From contig NZ_CP170554.1 of the NCBI RefSeq assembly GCF_042701255.1, positions 2,294,001-2,358,000 on the forward strand: 64,000 nt of DNA, given 5' to 3'. Position 1 is the first letter of the stretch. Every line of letters starts with the position of its first letter. Of this stretch, positions 10,494-19,392 are shown piece by piece. The notes below the pieces were generated by a model. That model saw only the letters and a list, made by a program, of their open reading frames with translations, was not told the DNA's origin and ran no database searches. A program made the translations under genes and the position numbers. The stretch is from Tahibacter sp042701255 (lineage in GTDB: Bacteria > Pseudomonadota > Gammaproteobacteria > Xanthomonadales > Rhodanobacteraceae).

Positions 10494-10757
10494 ATGACCG
10501 ACAATCAGAAGGCCGTTCGCACCATTCAGGGGCGCGTGGTCAGCAACAAGATGAACAAGACGGTGACCGTGCTGGTCGAGCGCCAGGTGCAGCACGAGCT
10601 GTACGGCAAGATCATCCGCCGTTCGACCAAGTATCACGCCCACGACGAGAAGAGCGAGTGTCAGGAAGGCGACGTCGTCCGCATCCAGGAATGCGCGCCG
10701 CTGTCCAAGACCAAGAACTTCCGCGTGGTCGAGATCGTCGCCCGCGCCGCGCAGTAA
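10494..10757 (+). CDS. rpsQ: 30S ribosomal protein S17
   Basis: 87 residues. S17 binds 16S rRNA early in assembly. An OB-fold protein with the typical GRVVSNKMNKTVTVLVER start and HDEKSECQEGDVVRIQECAPLSKTK segment. It closes the S10 operon; rplN follows after 22 bp without a clear terminator. Confidence 0.97.
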   Translation: MTDNQKAVRTIQGRVVSNKMNKTVTVLVERQVQHELYGKIIRRSTKYHAHDEKSECQEGDVVRIQECAPLSKTKNFRVVEIVARAAQ

Positions 10758-10779
10758 GAAGGTCTGAGGAGAAACAATC

Positions 10780-11148
10780 ATGATTCAGATGCAGACCTAT
10801 CTCTCGGCAGCCGACAACTCGGGTGCGCGCGAGCTGATGTGTATCAAGGTGCTCGGCGGTTCCAAGCGCCGCTACGCCGCGATCGGCGACATCATCAAGG
10901 TCACGGTCAAGGATGCGATTCCCCGTGGCAAGGTGAAGAAGGGCGAGGTCTACGACGCCGTCGTCGTGCGCACCAAGAAGGGCGTGCGTCGTCCCGACGG
11001 TTCGCTGATCCGCTTCGACGGCAACGCCGCCGTGCTGCTCAACAACAAGCTCGAGCCGATCGGCACGCGCATCTTCGGACCGGTCACGCGCGAACTGCGC
11101 GGCGAGAAGTTCATGAAGATCGTGTCGCTCGCGCCCGAAGTGCTGTAA
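10780..11148 (+). CDS. rplN: 50S ribosomal protein L14
   Basis: 122 residues, the invariant length of L14, which forms an intersubunit bridge and is the docking site of the silencing factor RsfS. MIQMQTYLSAADNSGARELMCIKVLGG is a textbook start. First gene of the spc gene group, preceded by a strong AGGAGAAA ribosome binding site. Confidence 0.98.
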   Translation: MIQMQTYLSAADNSGARELMCIKVLGGSKRRYAAIGDIIKVTVKDAIPRGKVKKGEVYDAVVVRTKKGVRRPDGSLIRFDGNAAVLLNNKLEPIGTRIFGPVTRELRGEKFMKIVSLAPEVL

Positions 11149-11161
11149 CGGGGTTTACGCC

Positions 11162-11476
11162 ATGAATCGTATTCGCAAGGGTGATCGCGTCATCGTGACC
11201 ACCGGCAAGAACAAGGGCCAGACGGGCGAAGTGTTGCGCGTGGCCGAAGGCCGCGTCGTCGTCGCCGGTCTGAACATGGTCAAGCGCCACACGAAGCCGA
11301 ATCCCCAGGCCAACCAGCCGGGCGGCATCGTCGAGCGCGAGGCTTCCATCCATAATTCCAACGTGCAGCTGGTCAATCCGGCGACGGGCAAGGGCGAGCG
11401 CATCGGCTACAAAGTCCTCGAGGACGGCCGCAAGGTGCGCGTATTCCGCAAGTCCGGCGAAATGGTTGACGCTTGA
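11162..11476 (+). CDS. rplX: 50S ribosomal protein L24
   Basis: 104 residues. L24 starts large subunit assembly. The KOW motif (KGDRVIVTTGKNKGQTGEV) is at the N-terminus, followed by the HTKPNPQANQPGGIVEREA segment. It ends 11 bp before the rplE start chosen here. Confidence 0.97.
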   Translation: MNRIRKGDRVIVTTGKNKGQTGEVLRVAEGRVVVAGLNMVKRHTKPNPQANQPGGIVEREASIHNSNVQLVNPATGKGERIGYKVLEDGRKVRVFRKSGEMVDA

Positions 11477-11487
11477 GGATTGCCGTA

Positions 11488-12027
11488 ATGACCCGCCTTG
11501 AAAAACACTACAAAGATGTCGTCGTGCCCAAGCTCATGCAGCGCTTCGGCTACGCCAACGTCATGCAGGTGCCTCGTCTGACCAAGATCACGCTGAACAT
11601 GGGCGTGGGCGAAGCGGTCGGCAACAAGAAGGTGCTTGAGAACGCGCTGGACGACATGAGCAAGATCGCTGGCCAGAAGCCGGTCACGACCAAGGCGCGC
11701 GTTTCGGTCGCCTCGTTCAAGATCCGCGAAGGTTGGCCGATCGGCTGCAAGGTCACGCTGCGCCGCGCTCACATGTTCGAGTTCCTGGACCGTCTGGTCA
11801 GCATCGCGCTGCCGCGCGTGCGCGACTTCCGCGGTGTCTCGGGTCGCGCTTTCGACGGCCGCGGCAACTACAACATGGGCATCAAGGAACAGATCATCTT
11901 CCCGGAAATCGATTTCGACCAGGTCGACGCGATGCGCGGCATGGACATCTCGATAGCGACCACCGCGAAGTCCGACGAAGAAGCCCGTGCCCTGCTGGAA
12001 GCGTTCAGCTTCCCGTTCCGCAACTGA
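11488..12027 (+). CDS. rplE: 50S ribosomal protein L5
   Basis: 179 residues. L5 binds 5S rRNA and contacts S13 in an intersubunit bridge. The ATG at 11488 gives the normal MTRLEKHYKDVVVPKL start; an upstream TTG in frame would overlap rplX and is not needed. The conserved NMGVGEA, TKARVSVASFKIREGWPIGCKVTLR and FDGRGNYNMGIKEQIIFPEI segments are present. Confidence 0.98.
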   Translation: MTRLEKHYKDVVVPKLMQRFGYANVMQVPRLTKITLNMGVGEAVGNKKVLENALDDMSKIAGQKPVTTKARVSVASFKIREGWPIGCKVTLRRAHMFEFLDRLVSIALPRVRDFRGVSGRAFDGRGNYNMGIKEQIIFPEIDFDQVDAMRGMDISIATTAKSDEEARALLEAFSFPFRN

Positions 12028-12044
12028 TTCGCGAGGATTCTGAA

Positions 12045-12350
12045 ATGGCAAAGTCCTGCATGGTGAATCGCGAAGCCAAGCGCGAGAAGCTGAACAAGAA
12101 GTACGCCGCGAAGCGCGCCGAGCTGAAGAAAGTCGTCAGCAGCGTGACCGCGACCTACGAAGAGAAGATGGAAGCTGCAGCCAAGCTGCAGAAGCTGCCG
12201 CGCGATTCCAGCGAATCGCGTCAGCGCAACCGTTGTGAACTGACCGGCCGCAGCCGCGGCGTCTACCGCAAGTTCGGCCTCGGCCGCAACAAGCTGCGTG
12301 AGGCGACCATGCGCGGCGACGTGCCCGGTCTGCGTAAAGCCAGCTGGTAA
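12045..12350 (+). CDS. rpsN: 30S ribosomal protein S14 (zinc-free type)
   Basis: 101 residues. S14 sits in the 30S head. This is the long form without the paired CxxC zinc sites of the short form; it has only isolated cysteines. MAKSCMVNREAKREKL and the RCELTGRSRGVYRKFGLGR segment identify it. Located between rplE and rpsH, the canonical spc position. Confidence 0.97.
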   Translation: MAKSCMVNREAKREKLNKKYAAKRAELKKVVSSVTATYEEKMEAAAKLQKLPRDSSESRQRNRCELTGRSRGVYRKFGLGRNKLREATMRGDVPGLRKASW

Positions 12351-12390
12351 GCAATCCAGCGGATATCGGTGCTAACTCGAGGATTCAACA

Positions 12391-12786
12391 ATGAGCATGA
12401 CTGATCCCATCGCCGACATGTTCACCCGCATTCGCAATGCCCAGCTCACGGGCAAAGCGACGGTGCGCATGCCGAGCTCCAAGATCAAGCTGGCCCTGGC
12501 CAAGCTGCTGAAGGAAGAAGGCTACATCCGCGACGCGCAGGTCAACGCCGTCGAGGGCAAGCCGGAACTCGAAATCGCCCTGAAGTACTACGAGGGCAAG
12601 CCGGTCATCGAACGTCTCGAGCGCGTCTCGCGTTCGGGTCTGCGCGTGTACCGTGGCAAGGACGAGCTGCCGAAGGTGCTCGGTGGTCTGGGCGTCTCCA
12701 TCGTTTCGACGTCGAGCGGCCTCATGACCGATGCGCAGGCACGGGCCAAGGGCCTGGGCGGCGAAGTCATCGGCCTGGTCGCCTAA
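12391..12786 (+). CDS. rpsH: 30S ribosomal protein S8
   Basis: 131 residues. S8 binds the centre of 16S rRNA and in E. coli represses the spc operon by binding its mRNA near rplE. MSMTDPIADMFTRIRNAQ and the C-terminal GLMTDAQARAKGLGGEVIG motif are typical. Confidence 0.98.
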   Translation: MSMTDPIADMFTRIRNAQLTGKATVRMPSSKIKLALAKLLKEEGYIRDAQVNAVEGKPELEIALKYYEGKPVIERLERVSRSGLRVYRGKDELPKVLGGLGVSIVSTSSGLMTDAQARAKGLGGEVIGLVA

Positions 12787-12799
12787 TAGGAGATAGCCA

Positions 12800-13327
12800 A
12801 TGTCCCGCGTAGCAAAACTGCCGATCGCCCTGCCTAAGGGCGTCGAATGCCAGGTGGCCGCCGACGGCGTCACCGTCAAGGGCCCCAAGGGCGCGCTGAA
12901 GTCGGTCGCCTTCCCGGGCGTCGAAATCGCTGTCAACAGCGGTGAGCTGACCTGCAAGCCCGTCGCGATTGCCGACGACAAGCTGGCCGGTACGGCGCGC
13001 GCCGTGCTCAACAACATGGTGAAGGGCGTCAGCGAAGGCTATGTCCGCAAGCTCGAACTCGTCGGCGTCGGTTACCGCGCCGCGATGCAGGGCAAGGACC
13101 TGAGCCTGACGCTCGGCTTCTCGCACCCGGTCGTGTTCCAGGCGCCGGAAGGCGTCACGATGGAAACGCCGAGCCAGACCGAAATCCTGATCAAGGGTGC
13201 GGACAAGCAGGCCGTCGGCCAGGCCGCCGCCAAGATTCGCGGTTTCCGTCCGCCGGAACCCTACAAGGGCAAGGGCGTGCGGTATTCCGGCGAGAAGATC
13301 ACCCTGAAGGAAGCCAAGAAGGCCTAA
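12800..13327 (+). CDS. rplF: 50S ribosomal protein L6
   Basis: 175 residues in two repeated domains. L6 lies near the factor binding site of the large subunit. MSRVAKLPIALPKGVE, LVGVGYRA and the C-terminal RPPEPYKGKGVRYSGE motifs are intact. The gap to rplR is 60 bp, longer than most in this operon, and contains a hairpin. Confidence 0.98.
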   Translation: MSRVAKLPIALPKGVECQVAADGVTVKGPKGALKSVAFPGVEIAVNSGELTCKPVAIADDKLAGTARAVLNNMVKGVSEGYVRKLELVGVGYRAAMQGKDLSLTLGFSHPVVFQAPEGVTMETPSQTEILIKGADKQAVGQAAAKIRGFRPPEPYKGKGVRYSGEKITLKEAKKA

Positions 13328-13334
13328 TGCGTGA

Positions 13335-13357
13335 AAGCCCGGCTTCGTGCCGGGCTT
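13335..13357 (+). other. Hairpin between rplF and rplR
   Basis: Perfect 9-bp arms AAGCCCGGC and GCCGGGCTT with a 5-base loop, starting 8 bases after the rplF stop. No T-run follows. It may be a processing or stability element within the spc transcript, or a dispersed palindrome. Confidence 0.5.
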
Positions 13358-13387
13358 CGCCATACCCTTCAGCTTCGGAGAACGACG

Positions 13388-13741
13388 ATGGAAAAGAGAA
13401 TTTCCCGCCTGCGCCGTGCCAAGTCGACGCGCGCTCGCATCCGTACCCTCGCGGTCGCACGCCTGACCGTGCACCGCACGGGCCAGCACATCTACGCCCA
13501 GGTCATCGCGCCGTCGGGTGACAAGGTCATCGCCGCGGCTTCGACCCTGCAGGACTCGGTCATCGAGGGCCTCAAGGGTACGAAGAACAAGGCAGCTGCA
13601 GCGGCGGTCGGCAAGGCCGTTGCCGAGCGCGCCAAGGCAGCCGGCGTTGAATCGGTCGCTTTCGACCGATCGGGCTTCAAGTATCACGGTCGCATCCAGG
13701 CTCTGGCCGATGCGGCGCGCGAGGCCGGCCTCAAGTTCTAA
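13388..13741 (+). CDS. rplR: 50S ribosomal protein L18
   Basis: 117 residues. L18 binds 5S rRNA. The ATG at 13388 begins MEKRISRLRRAKSTRARIR, and the C-terminal FDRSGFKYHGRIQALADAAREAGL motif is diagnostic. An upstream in-frame codon at 13331 would run through the hairpin and lacks support. Confidence 0.97.
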   Translation: MEKRISRLRRAKSTRARIRTLAVARLTVHRTGQHIYAQVIAPSGDKVIAAASTLQDSVIEGLKGTKNKAAAAAVGKAVAERAKAAGVESVAFDRSGFKYHGRIQALADAAREAGLKF

Positions 13742-13885
13742 GCGACAATCCCGTGCGCGGGCACTTGGGATCGGCTGTGGTGTCCACAGTTCGGTCCCCG
13801 CCCCGCACGGTGCAATGAATCACAACTCCAAGCGGCTCAGGCCGTAAGCAACGCGTCCCGCCAGTCGGGACCATCAAGGTGCACT
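13742..13885 (+). other. 144-bp structured gap inside the spc operon
   Basis: No reading frame fits here. It holds a short hairpin (GTCCCG / CGGGAC, 13855-13871) just upstream of the rpsE start. A gap this long between rplR and rpsE is unusual. Confidence 0.4.
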
Positions 13886-14398
13886 ATGTCCTCTAACGAA
13901 CGTGAAAATAGCGACGGCATGCTGGAGAAGCTGATCGCCGTGAACCGCGTGGCCAAGACGGTCAAGGGCGGTCGGCAGATGAGCTTCACCGCACTGACCG
14001 TCGTCGGCGACGGCGACGGAAAGGTCGGCTTCGGCTACGGCAAGGCACGTGAAGTGCCGGTCGCGATCCAGAAGGCGATGGAGCGCGCGCGCCGCAACAT
14101 GACGGCCGTCAAGCTCAACGAAGGCACGCTGTGGCATGCCGTCAAGGCGAACCATGGCGCAGCTCGCGTCTACATGCAGCCGGCCTCGGCCGGTACCGGC
14201 GTGATCGCCGGCGGTGCGATGCGCGCCGTGCTCGAAGTGGTCGGCGTGAAGAACGTTCTCGCCAAGGCCGTGGGTTCGCGCAACCCGATCAATCTGGTGC
14301 GTGCGACGATCAAGGGCCTGGTCGCGATGGCCTCCCCGGATCGCATCGCCGCCAAGCGTGGCAAGAGCGTTGCTGAGGTGACTGGTCATGGCGAATAA
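13886..14398 (+). CDS. rpsE: 30S ribosomal protein S5
   Basis: 170 residues. S5 shapes the mRNA entry channel and affects decoding accuracy. The KTVKGGRQMSFTALTVVGDG and GYGKAREVPVAIQKAMERAR motifs and the GTGVIAGGAMRAVLEVVGV segment are present. The end overlaps rpmD by 11 bases. Confidence 0.98.
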   Translation: MSSNERENSDGMLEKLIAVNRVAKTVKGGRQMSFTALTVVGDGDGKVGFGYGKAREVPVAIQKAMERARRNMTAVKLNEGTLWHAVKANHGAARVYMQPASAGTGVIAGGAMRAVLEVVGVKNVLAKAVGSRNPINLVRATIKGLVAMASPDRIAAKRGKSVAEVTGHGE

Positions 14399-14585
14399 CA
14401 CTGAAAAGACCGTGCGCGTGCGCCTGGTCAAGGGCCTGCGCGGCGTGCAGGCGCGTCATCGTCTGAGCGTGAAGGCCCTGGGCCTGAACAAGCTCAACGA
14501 CGTGCGCGAACTGAAGGACAGCCCGCAGGTGCGTGGCCTCATCAACACGGTCTACTACCTCGTAGCCGTCGAAAACCAGGCCTGA
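14388..14585 (+). CDS. rpmD: 50S ribosomal protein L30
   Basis: 65 residues, the short bacterial form of L30. VRLVKGLRGVQARHRLSVKALGL and the DSPQVRGLINTVYYLVAVE end are typical. The start lies inside the 3' end of rpsE, so translation is probably coupled. Confidence 0.96.
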   Translation: MANNTEKTVRVRLVKGLRGVQARHRLSVKALGLNKLNDVRELKDSPQVRGLINTVYYLVAVENQA

Positions 14586-14610
14586 GCCCTTTAGGAATTC
14601 GGAGTACATC

Positions 14611-15045
14611 ATGCGTCTCAATACGCTCAAGCCCGCCGACGGCGCCCGCAAGGATCGCGTCCGCGTCGGTCGCGGTATCGGTTCCGGTCTCGGCAAGACG
14701 GCCGGTCGTGGTCACAAGGGTCAGTACGCTCGCACCGGTAAGGGCAAGGTCAAGGCCGGCTTCGAAGGCGGCCAGATGCCGCTGCAGCGCCGTCTGCCCA
14801 AGGTCGGTTTCCGTTCCAAGACCGCTCACGAAGTCAGCGAAGTCCTGCTGTACAAGCTGGATTCGCTCAACGTCGACGTGATCGATTTCGACGTGCTGCG
14901 CGCTGCCGGTCTGGTCGAGGCCCGTGCCAAGCACGCCAAGATCGTGAAGAAGGGCGAAATCAAGCGCGCGGTCAAGCTCAAGGGCCTGGCGGTCACCGCC
15001 GGTGCCAAGGCCGCGATCGAGGCAGCCGGCGGCAGCACGGAGTAA
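14611..15045 (+). CDS. rplO: 50S ribosomal protein L15
   Basis: 144 residues. L15 is a late-stage assembly protein of the large subunit. MRLNTLKPADGARKDRVRVGRG and the Gly/Arg-rich KTAGRGHKGQ and GFEGGQMPLQRRLPKVGF segments identify it. It ends 4 bp before secY. Confidence 0.97.
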   Translation: MRLNTLKPADGARKDRVRVGRGIGSGLGKTAGRGHKGQYARTGKGKVKAGFEGGQMPLQRRLPKVGFRSKTAHEVSEVLLYKLDSLNVDVIDFDVLRAAGLVEARAKHAKIVKKGEIKRAVKLKGLAVTAGAKAAIEAAGGSTE

Positions 15046-15049
15046 GTCC

Positions 15050-16360
15050 ATGGCAGCCAACCAGGCCAATGCGCTGGCTTCCCTCGGCAAATTCGCCGAG
15101 ATCAAGCAGCGCATCCTGTTTGTGATCGGTGCGTTGATCGTCTACCGGCTCGGTACCTTCATTCCGGTGCCGGGCGTCAACCCGGAAGCGATGACCCGCC
15201 TGATGGAAAGTCAGGGCGGCATCATCGACATGTTCAACATGTTCTCGGGTGGCGCGCTCAGTCGCTTCTCGATTTTCGCGCTGAACGTGGTGCCGTACAT
15301 TTCCGCGTCGATCATCGTGCAACTCTTCACGACCGTGGTTCCCAGCCTTTCGCAGCTGCGCAAGGAAGGCGAATCCGGCCGTCGTACGATCACCAAGTAC
15401 ACGCGCATCGGCGCCGTGGGCTTGGCGGCGTTCCAGGCATTCGGCGTCTCCGTGGCGTTGTCCGGCCAGCAGGGTGTGGTCTACACCCCCGGCCCGGGTT
15501 TCATCTTCGCGGCCGTGGTCGGATTGACCGCCGGTACGATGTTCCTGATGTGGCTGGGCGAACAGATCACCGAGCGTGGCATCGGCAACGGCATTTCGCT
15601 GCTGATCTTCGCCGGCATCGTCGCCGGTCTGCCGGGCGCGGTCGTGCACACGTTGAACATGGCGCGTGAAGGCCAGCTCAACCCGCTGATGGTCGTGACG
15701 GTGCTTGCGATCGTGCTGCTGGTGACGGCTTTCGTGGTGTTCGTCGAGCGCGGCCAACGCCGCATCACGGTGAATTACGCACGGCGCATGGGCGGTGCCA
15801 AGGCCTACATGAACCAGAGTTCGCACCTGCCGCTCAAGCTCAACATGTCGGGCGTGATTCCGGCGATCTTCGCATCGTCGCTGATCATGTTCCCGGCGAC
15901 GGCGGCGACCTGGTTCAGCAAGTCCGGCGAAGTCCGCTGGCTGCAGATGCTGACCGCTGGTCTGACGCCGGGCCAGCCGATCTATATGATCGTGTTCGCC
16001 GTGCTGATCGTGATCTTCGCGTTCTTCTATACGGCGCTGGTGTTCAACTCGCAGGAAACGGCGGACAACCTGAAGAAGCAGGGGGCGCTGATTCCGGGCA
16101 TCCGTCCGGGCAAGTCCACCGCCGATTACATCGACCGCGTGCTGACGCACCTGACCGCGGCCGGCGCGATCTACCTCGTCGCGGTATGTCTGATTCCCGA
16201 CATCCTGCGCAACGCCTGGAACGTGCCGTTCTACTTCGGTGGCACGTCCCTGCTGATCGTGGTCGTCGTGGTGATGGACTTCACCGCACAGGTCCAGGCC
16301 CATCTGGTGTCGCACCAGTACGGCAGTCTGTTGAAGAAATCGAACCTGCGCGGCCGTTGA
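15050..16360 (+). CDS. secY: Protein translocase channel subunit SecY
   Basis: 436 residues with about ten hydrophobic segments. SecY forms the Sec protein-conducting channel in the inner membrane together with SecE and SecG. Conserved segments include YRLGTFIPVPGVN, GGALSRFSIFALNVVPYISASIIVQL and NSQETADNLKKQGALIPGIRPG. The ATG at 15050 gives the standard N-terminus; the ORF opens further upstream inside rplO. Last gene of the spc group. No rpmJ follows it. Confidence 0.98.
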   Translation: MAANQANALASLGKFAEIKQRILFVIGALIVYRLGTFIPVPGVNPEAMTRLMESQGGIIDMFNMFSGGALSRFSIFALNVVPYISASIIVQLFTTVVPSLSQLRKEGESGRRTITKYTRIGAVGLAAFQAFGVSVALSGQQGVVYTPGPGFIFAAVVGLTAGTMFLMWLGEQITERGIGNGISLLIFAGIVAGLPGAVVHTLNMAREGQLNPLMVVTVLAIVLLVTAFVVFVERGQRRITVNYARRMGGAKAYMNQSSHLPLKLNMSGVIPAIFASSLIMFPATAATWFSKSGEVRWLQMLTAGLTPGQPIYMIVFAVLIVIFAFFYTALVFNSQETADNLKKQGALIPGIRPGKSTADYIDRVLTHLTAAGAIYLVAVCLIPDILRNAWNVPFYFGGTSLLIVVVVVMDFTAQVQAHLVSHQYGSLLKKSNLRGR

Positions 16361-16371
16361 GCCGCGCGGTT

Positions 16372-16389
16372 TCCCACCGGATGGTGGGA
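16372..16389 (+). promoter_or_regulatory. GGAT-loop hairpin upstream of the alpha promoter
   Basis: TCCCACC-GGAT-GGTGGGA, a 7-bp stem with a GGAT loop, 37 bp upstream of the -35 box. Sequence differs from the hairpins at 1200 and 5601 but loop and position match. Confidence 0.45.
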
Positions 16390-16426
16390 CTAGGGGTTAC
16401 CTCGGGGCACTGCTCCGTGGCGGGGT

Positions 16427-16455
16427 TTGTCAAATCCCGCGAACCAGGGTACAAT
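16427..16455 (+). promoter_or_regulatory. Predicted sigma70 promoter of the alpha operon
   Basis: TTGTCA at 16427-16432, exactly 17 bases, then TACAAT at 16450-16455. It drives rpsM onward with a leader of about 36 nt. It stands where many gammaproteobacteria carry rpmJ. Confidence 0.75.
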
Positions 16456-16497
16456 TTTCAGTTCACTGCGCTTTAAGCCCGTTTCGGAGAGATTTAC

Positions 16498-16854
16498 ATG
16501 GCGCGCATTGCAGGTGTCAACCTGCCGGTCCAGAAGCATGTCTGGGTCGGTTTGCAGAGTATTTACGGCATCGGCCGCTCGCGGTCGAAGAAAGTTTGCG
16601 AGGCTGCCGGCGTCAAGTCGTCGGGCAAAATCAAGGACTTGACCGAGGCGGAAGTCGAGAAGCTGCGCCATGAGATCGCCAAGTACACGGTCGAAGGTGA
16701 TCTTCGCCGCGAAGTGGGCATGAGCATCAAGCGCCTGATCGATCTGGGCTGCTACCGCGGTCTGCGCCATCGTCGCGGTCTGCCGGTGCGCGGTCAGCGT
16801 ACGCGCACCAACGCCCGCACCCGCAAGGGTCCGCGTCGCGCGATCAAGAAGTAA
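16498..16854 (+). CDS. rpsM: 30S ribosomal protein S13
   Basis: 118 residues. S13 contacts P-site tRNA and L5 across the subunit interface. MARIAGVNLPVQKHVWVGLQ, the IYGIGRSRSKKVC helix-turn and the basic RGQRTRTNARTRKGPRR tail are typical. First gene of the alpha operon, preceded by GGAGAG. Confidence 0.98.
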   Translation: MARIAGVNLPVQKHVWVGLQSIYGIGRSRSKKVCEAAGVKSSGKIKDLTEAEVEKLRHEIAKYTVEGDLRREVGMSIKRLIDLGCYRGLRHRRGLPVRGQRTRTNARTRKGPRRAIKK

Positions 16855-16872
16855 TGGATTCGGACAGAACTC

Positions 16873-17265
16873 ATGAATAAGCCGGCAGCAGCCAAGACCA
16901 AGAAGAAAGTCAAGCGCGTAGTGACGGACGGCATCGTCCACGTGCAGGCCTCCTTCAACAACACCGTTATCACCATCACCGATCGCCAGGGCAATGCTCT
17001 TTCCTGGGCGACCTCCGGTGGCGCCGGCTTCCGCGGCTCGCGCAAATCCACGCCATTCGCCGCACAGGTCGCCGCCGAGAAGGCCGGCCGCGCTGCGCTG
17101 GACTACGGTCTCAAGACTCTGGAAGTTCGCATCAAGGGCCCCGGCCCGGGTCGCGAATCGGCCGTGCGTTCGCTGAACGCCCTCGGCTACAAGGTCACCA
17201 ACATCATTGACGTCACGCCGATTCCGCATAACGGCTGCCGTCCGCCCAAGCGTCGCCGCGTGTAA
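16873..17265 (+). CDS. rpsK: 30S ribosomal protein S11
   Basis: 130 residues. S11 lies on the platform near the mRNA exit. VQASFNNTVITITDRQGNALSWATSGG-type sequence and the VTPIPHNGCRPPKRRRV C-terminus are diagnostic. The lysine-rich N-terminal extension (KPAAAKTKKKVKR) is common in relatives. Confidence 0.98.
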   Translation: MNKPAAAKTKKKVKRVVTDGIVHVQASFNNTVITITDRQGNALSWATSGGAGFRGSRKSTPFAAQVAAEKAGRAALDYGLKTLEVRIKGPGPGRESAVRSLNALGYKVTNIIDVTPIPHNGCRPPKRRRV

Positions 17266-17279
17266 GGAGCACCGACCTA

Positions 17280-17906
<627 letters not shown>

Positions 17907-17924
17907 TCCTGGAGAGTCGGGTAC

Positions 17925-18920
17925 ATGGCCCATTCGTCTACCACCGTTCTGCGCGCCCGCGGTATTGGCGTGGAGCGCGTCGGCGCCAATCGCGCCAAGG
18001 TGATCGTCGAGCCGCTGGAACGCGGTTTCGGCCACACGCTCGGCAATGCGCTGCGCCGCGTGCTGCTGTCGTCCATTCCGGGCGCGGCCATCACGGAAGT
18101 CGAGATCGATGGCGTGCTGCATGAGTACACGACCCTGGAAGGTCTGCAGGAGGACGTCATCGAAGTCCTGCTGAACCTCAAGGACGTTGCGATTCGCATG
18201 CACGGTCAGGACGAGGCGACGCTGAGCCTGTCCCGTAAGGGCAAGGGTGTCGTCACGGCCGGCGACATCAAGGTCGATCACAACGTCGAGATCGTGAATC
18301 CCGACCACGTGATCTGCCACCTGACGAAGGACATCGCGCTCAACATGCGGCTGAAGATCGTCCGCGGCGTCGGCTACCAGCCGGCTACCGCGCGTCGTCT
18401 GCCGGAAGAAGAGACGCGTCCGATCGGCCGTCTGCAGCTCGATGCGTCGTTCTGCCCGGTTCGTCGCGTCGCCTACGAAGTCGACGCCGCGCGCGTCGAA
18501 CAGCGTACCGACCTCGACAAGCTCGTGCTCGACGTCGAAACCAACGGCACGATCGACGCCGAAGATGCCGTGCGCAAGGCGGCGGAAATCGTGCAGGACC
18601 AGCTGTCGGTGTTCGGCGACTTCACTCGTCGCGAAAGCGCCGACACGAAGGCCGAGAAGGGCGGCGTCGATCCGCTGCTGCTGCGTCCGATCGATGATCT
18701 GGAACTGACCGTGCGTTCGGCCAACTGTCTCAAGGCCGAGAGCATCTACTACATCGGCGACCTCGTGCAGAAGACCGAAGTCGAGCTGCTGAAGACGCCG
18801 AACCTGGGCAAAAAGTCGCTCACCGAGATCAAGGACGTGCTGGGTGCGCGTGGCTTGTCGCTCGGGATGAAGCTCGAGAACTGGCCGCCGATGGGTCTGA
18901 CCCACGGCATGATGGGCTGA
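17925..18920 (+). CDS. rpoA: RNA polymerase alpha subunit
   Basis: 331 residues. Alpha dimerises to start RNA polymerase assembly, and its C-terminal domain binds UP elements and activators. The N-terminal domain has VEPLERGFGHTLGNALRRVLLSS, and the C-terminal domain has LEL(T)VRSANCLKAE and TPNLGKKSLTEIKDVL. Located between rpsD and rplQ, as in other gammaproteobacteria. Confidence 0.98.
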   Translation: MAHSSTTVLRARGIGVERVGANRAKVIVEPLERGFGHTLGNALRRVLLSSIPGAAITEVEIDGVLHEYTTLEGLQEDVIEVLLNLKDVAIRMHGQDEATLSLSRKGKGVVTAGDIKVDHNVEIVNPDHVICHLTKDIALNMRLKIVRGVGYQPATARRLPEEETRPIGRLQLDASFCPVRRVAYEVDAARVEQRTDLDKLVLDVETNGTIDAEDAVRKAAEIVQDQLSVFGDFTRRESADTKAEKGGVDPLLLRPIDDLELTVRSANCLKAESIYYIGDLVQKTEVELLKTPNLGKKSLTEIKDVLGARGLSLGMKLENWPPMGLTHGMMG

Positions 18921-18951
18921 TCCCTACAGGGATCACGAAGGAAACACGACC

Positions 18952-19335
18952 ATGCGTCACATGAAATCGGGCCGTAAGCTCAACCGGACCAGCAGCCACC
19001 GCGAAGCCATGTTCAAGAACATGGCGTCGTCGCTGTTCAAGCACGAGCTGATCAAGACCACCCTGCCCAAGGCCAAGGAGCTGCGTCGCGTCGCCGAGCC
19101 GCTGATCACGCTCGCGAAGACCGACGGCGTCGCCAACCGCCGCCTCGCGTTCGCGCGTCTGCGCGACAAGGTTGCGGTCGGCAAGCTGTTCGTCGACCTC
19201 GGTCCCCGCTACCGCGAGCGCAAGGGCGGTTACCTGCGCATCCTGAAGTGCGGCTTCCGCGCCGGCGACAACGCGCCGATGGCCTACGTCGAACTCGTCG
19301 ACCGTCCGGTCGCCGCGACCGAAGCGGCCGAGTAA
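18952..19335 (+). CDS. rplQ: 50S ribosomal protein L17
   Basis: 127 residues. L17 lies near the tunnel exit. MRHMKSGRKLNRTSSHREAM and GGYLRILKCGFRAGDNAPMA are diagnostic. It ends the alpha operon; a strong terminator follows. Confidence 0.98.
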   Translation: MRHMKSGRKLNRTSSHREAMFKNMASSLFKHELIKTTLPKAKELRRVAEPLITLAKTDGVANRRLAFARLRDKVAVGKLFVDLGPRYRERKGGYLRILKCGFRAGDNAPMAYVELVDRPVAATEAAE

Positions 19336-19362
19336 GGCTAAAGCGATACTGTTTTGCGCGAG

Positions 19363-19392
19363 AGCCCGGACCGGCGACGGTCCGGGCTTTTT
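19363..19392 (+). terminator. Intrinsic terminator of the alpha operon
   Basis: Arms AGCCCGGACCG (19363-19373) and CGGTCCGGGCT (19378-19388), perfect 11 bp with GCGA loop, then a T-run of five. It ends the ribosomal supercluster. Confidence 0.9.

Noticed and set aside
16361..16497. rpmJ (L36) in the secY-rpsM gap
   Set aside because: No short frame with the MKVRxSVK start or the CxxC...C...H zinc pattern is present; the gap is filled by a promoter and a hairpin.
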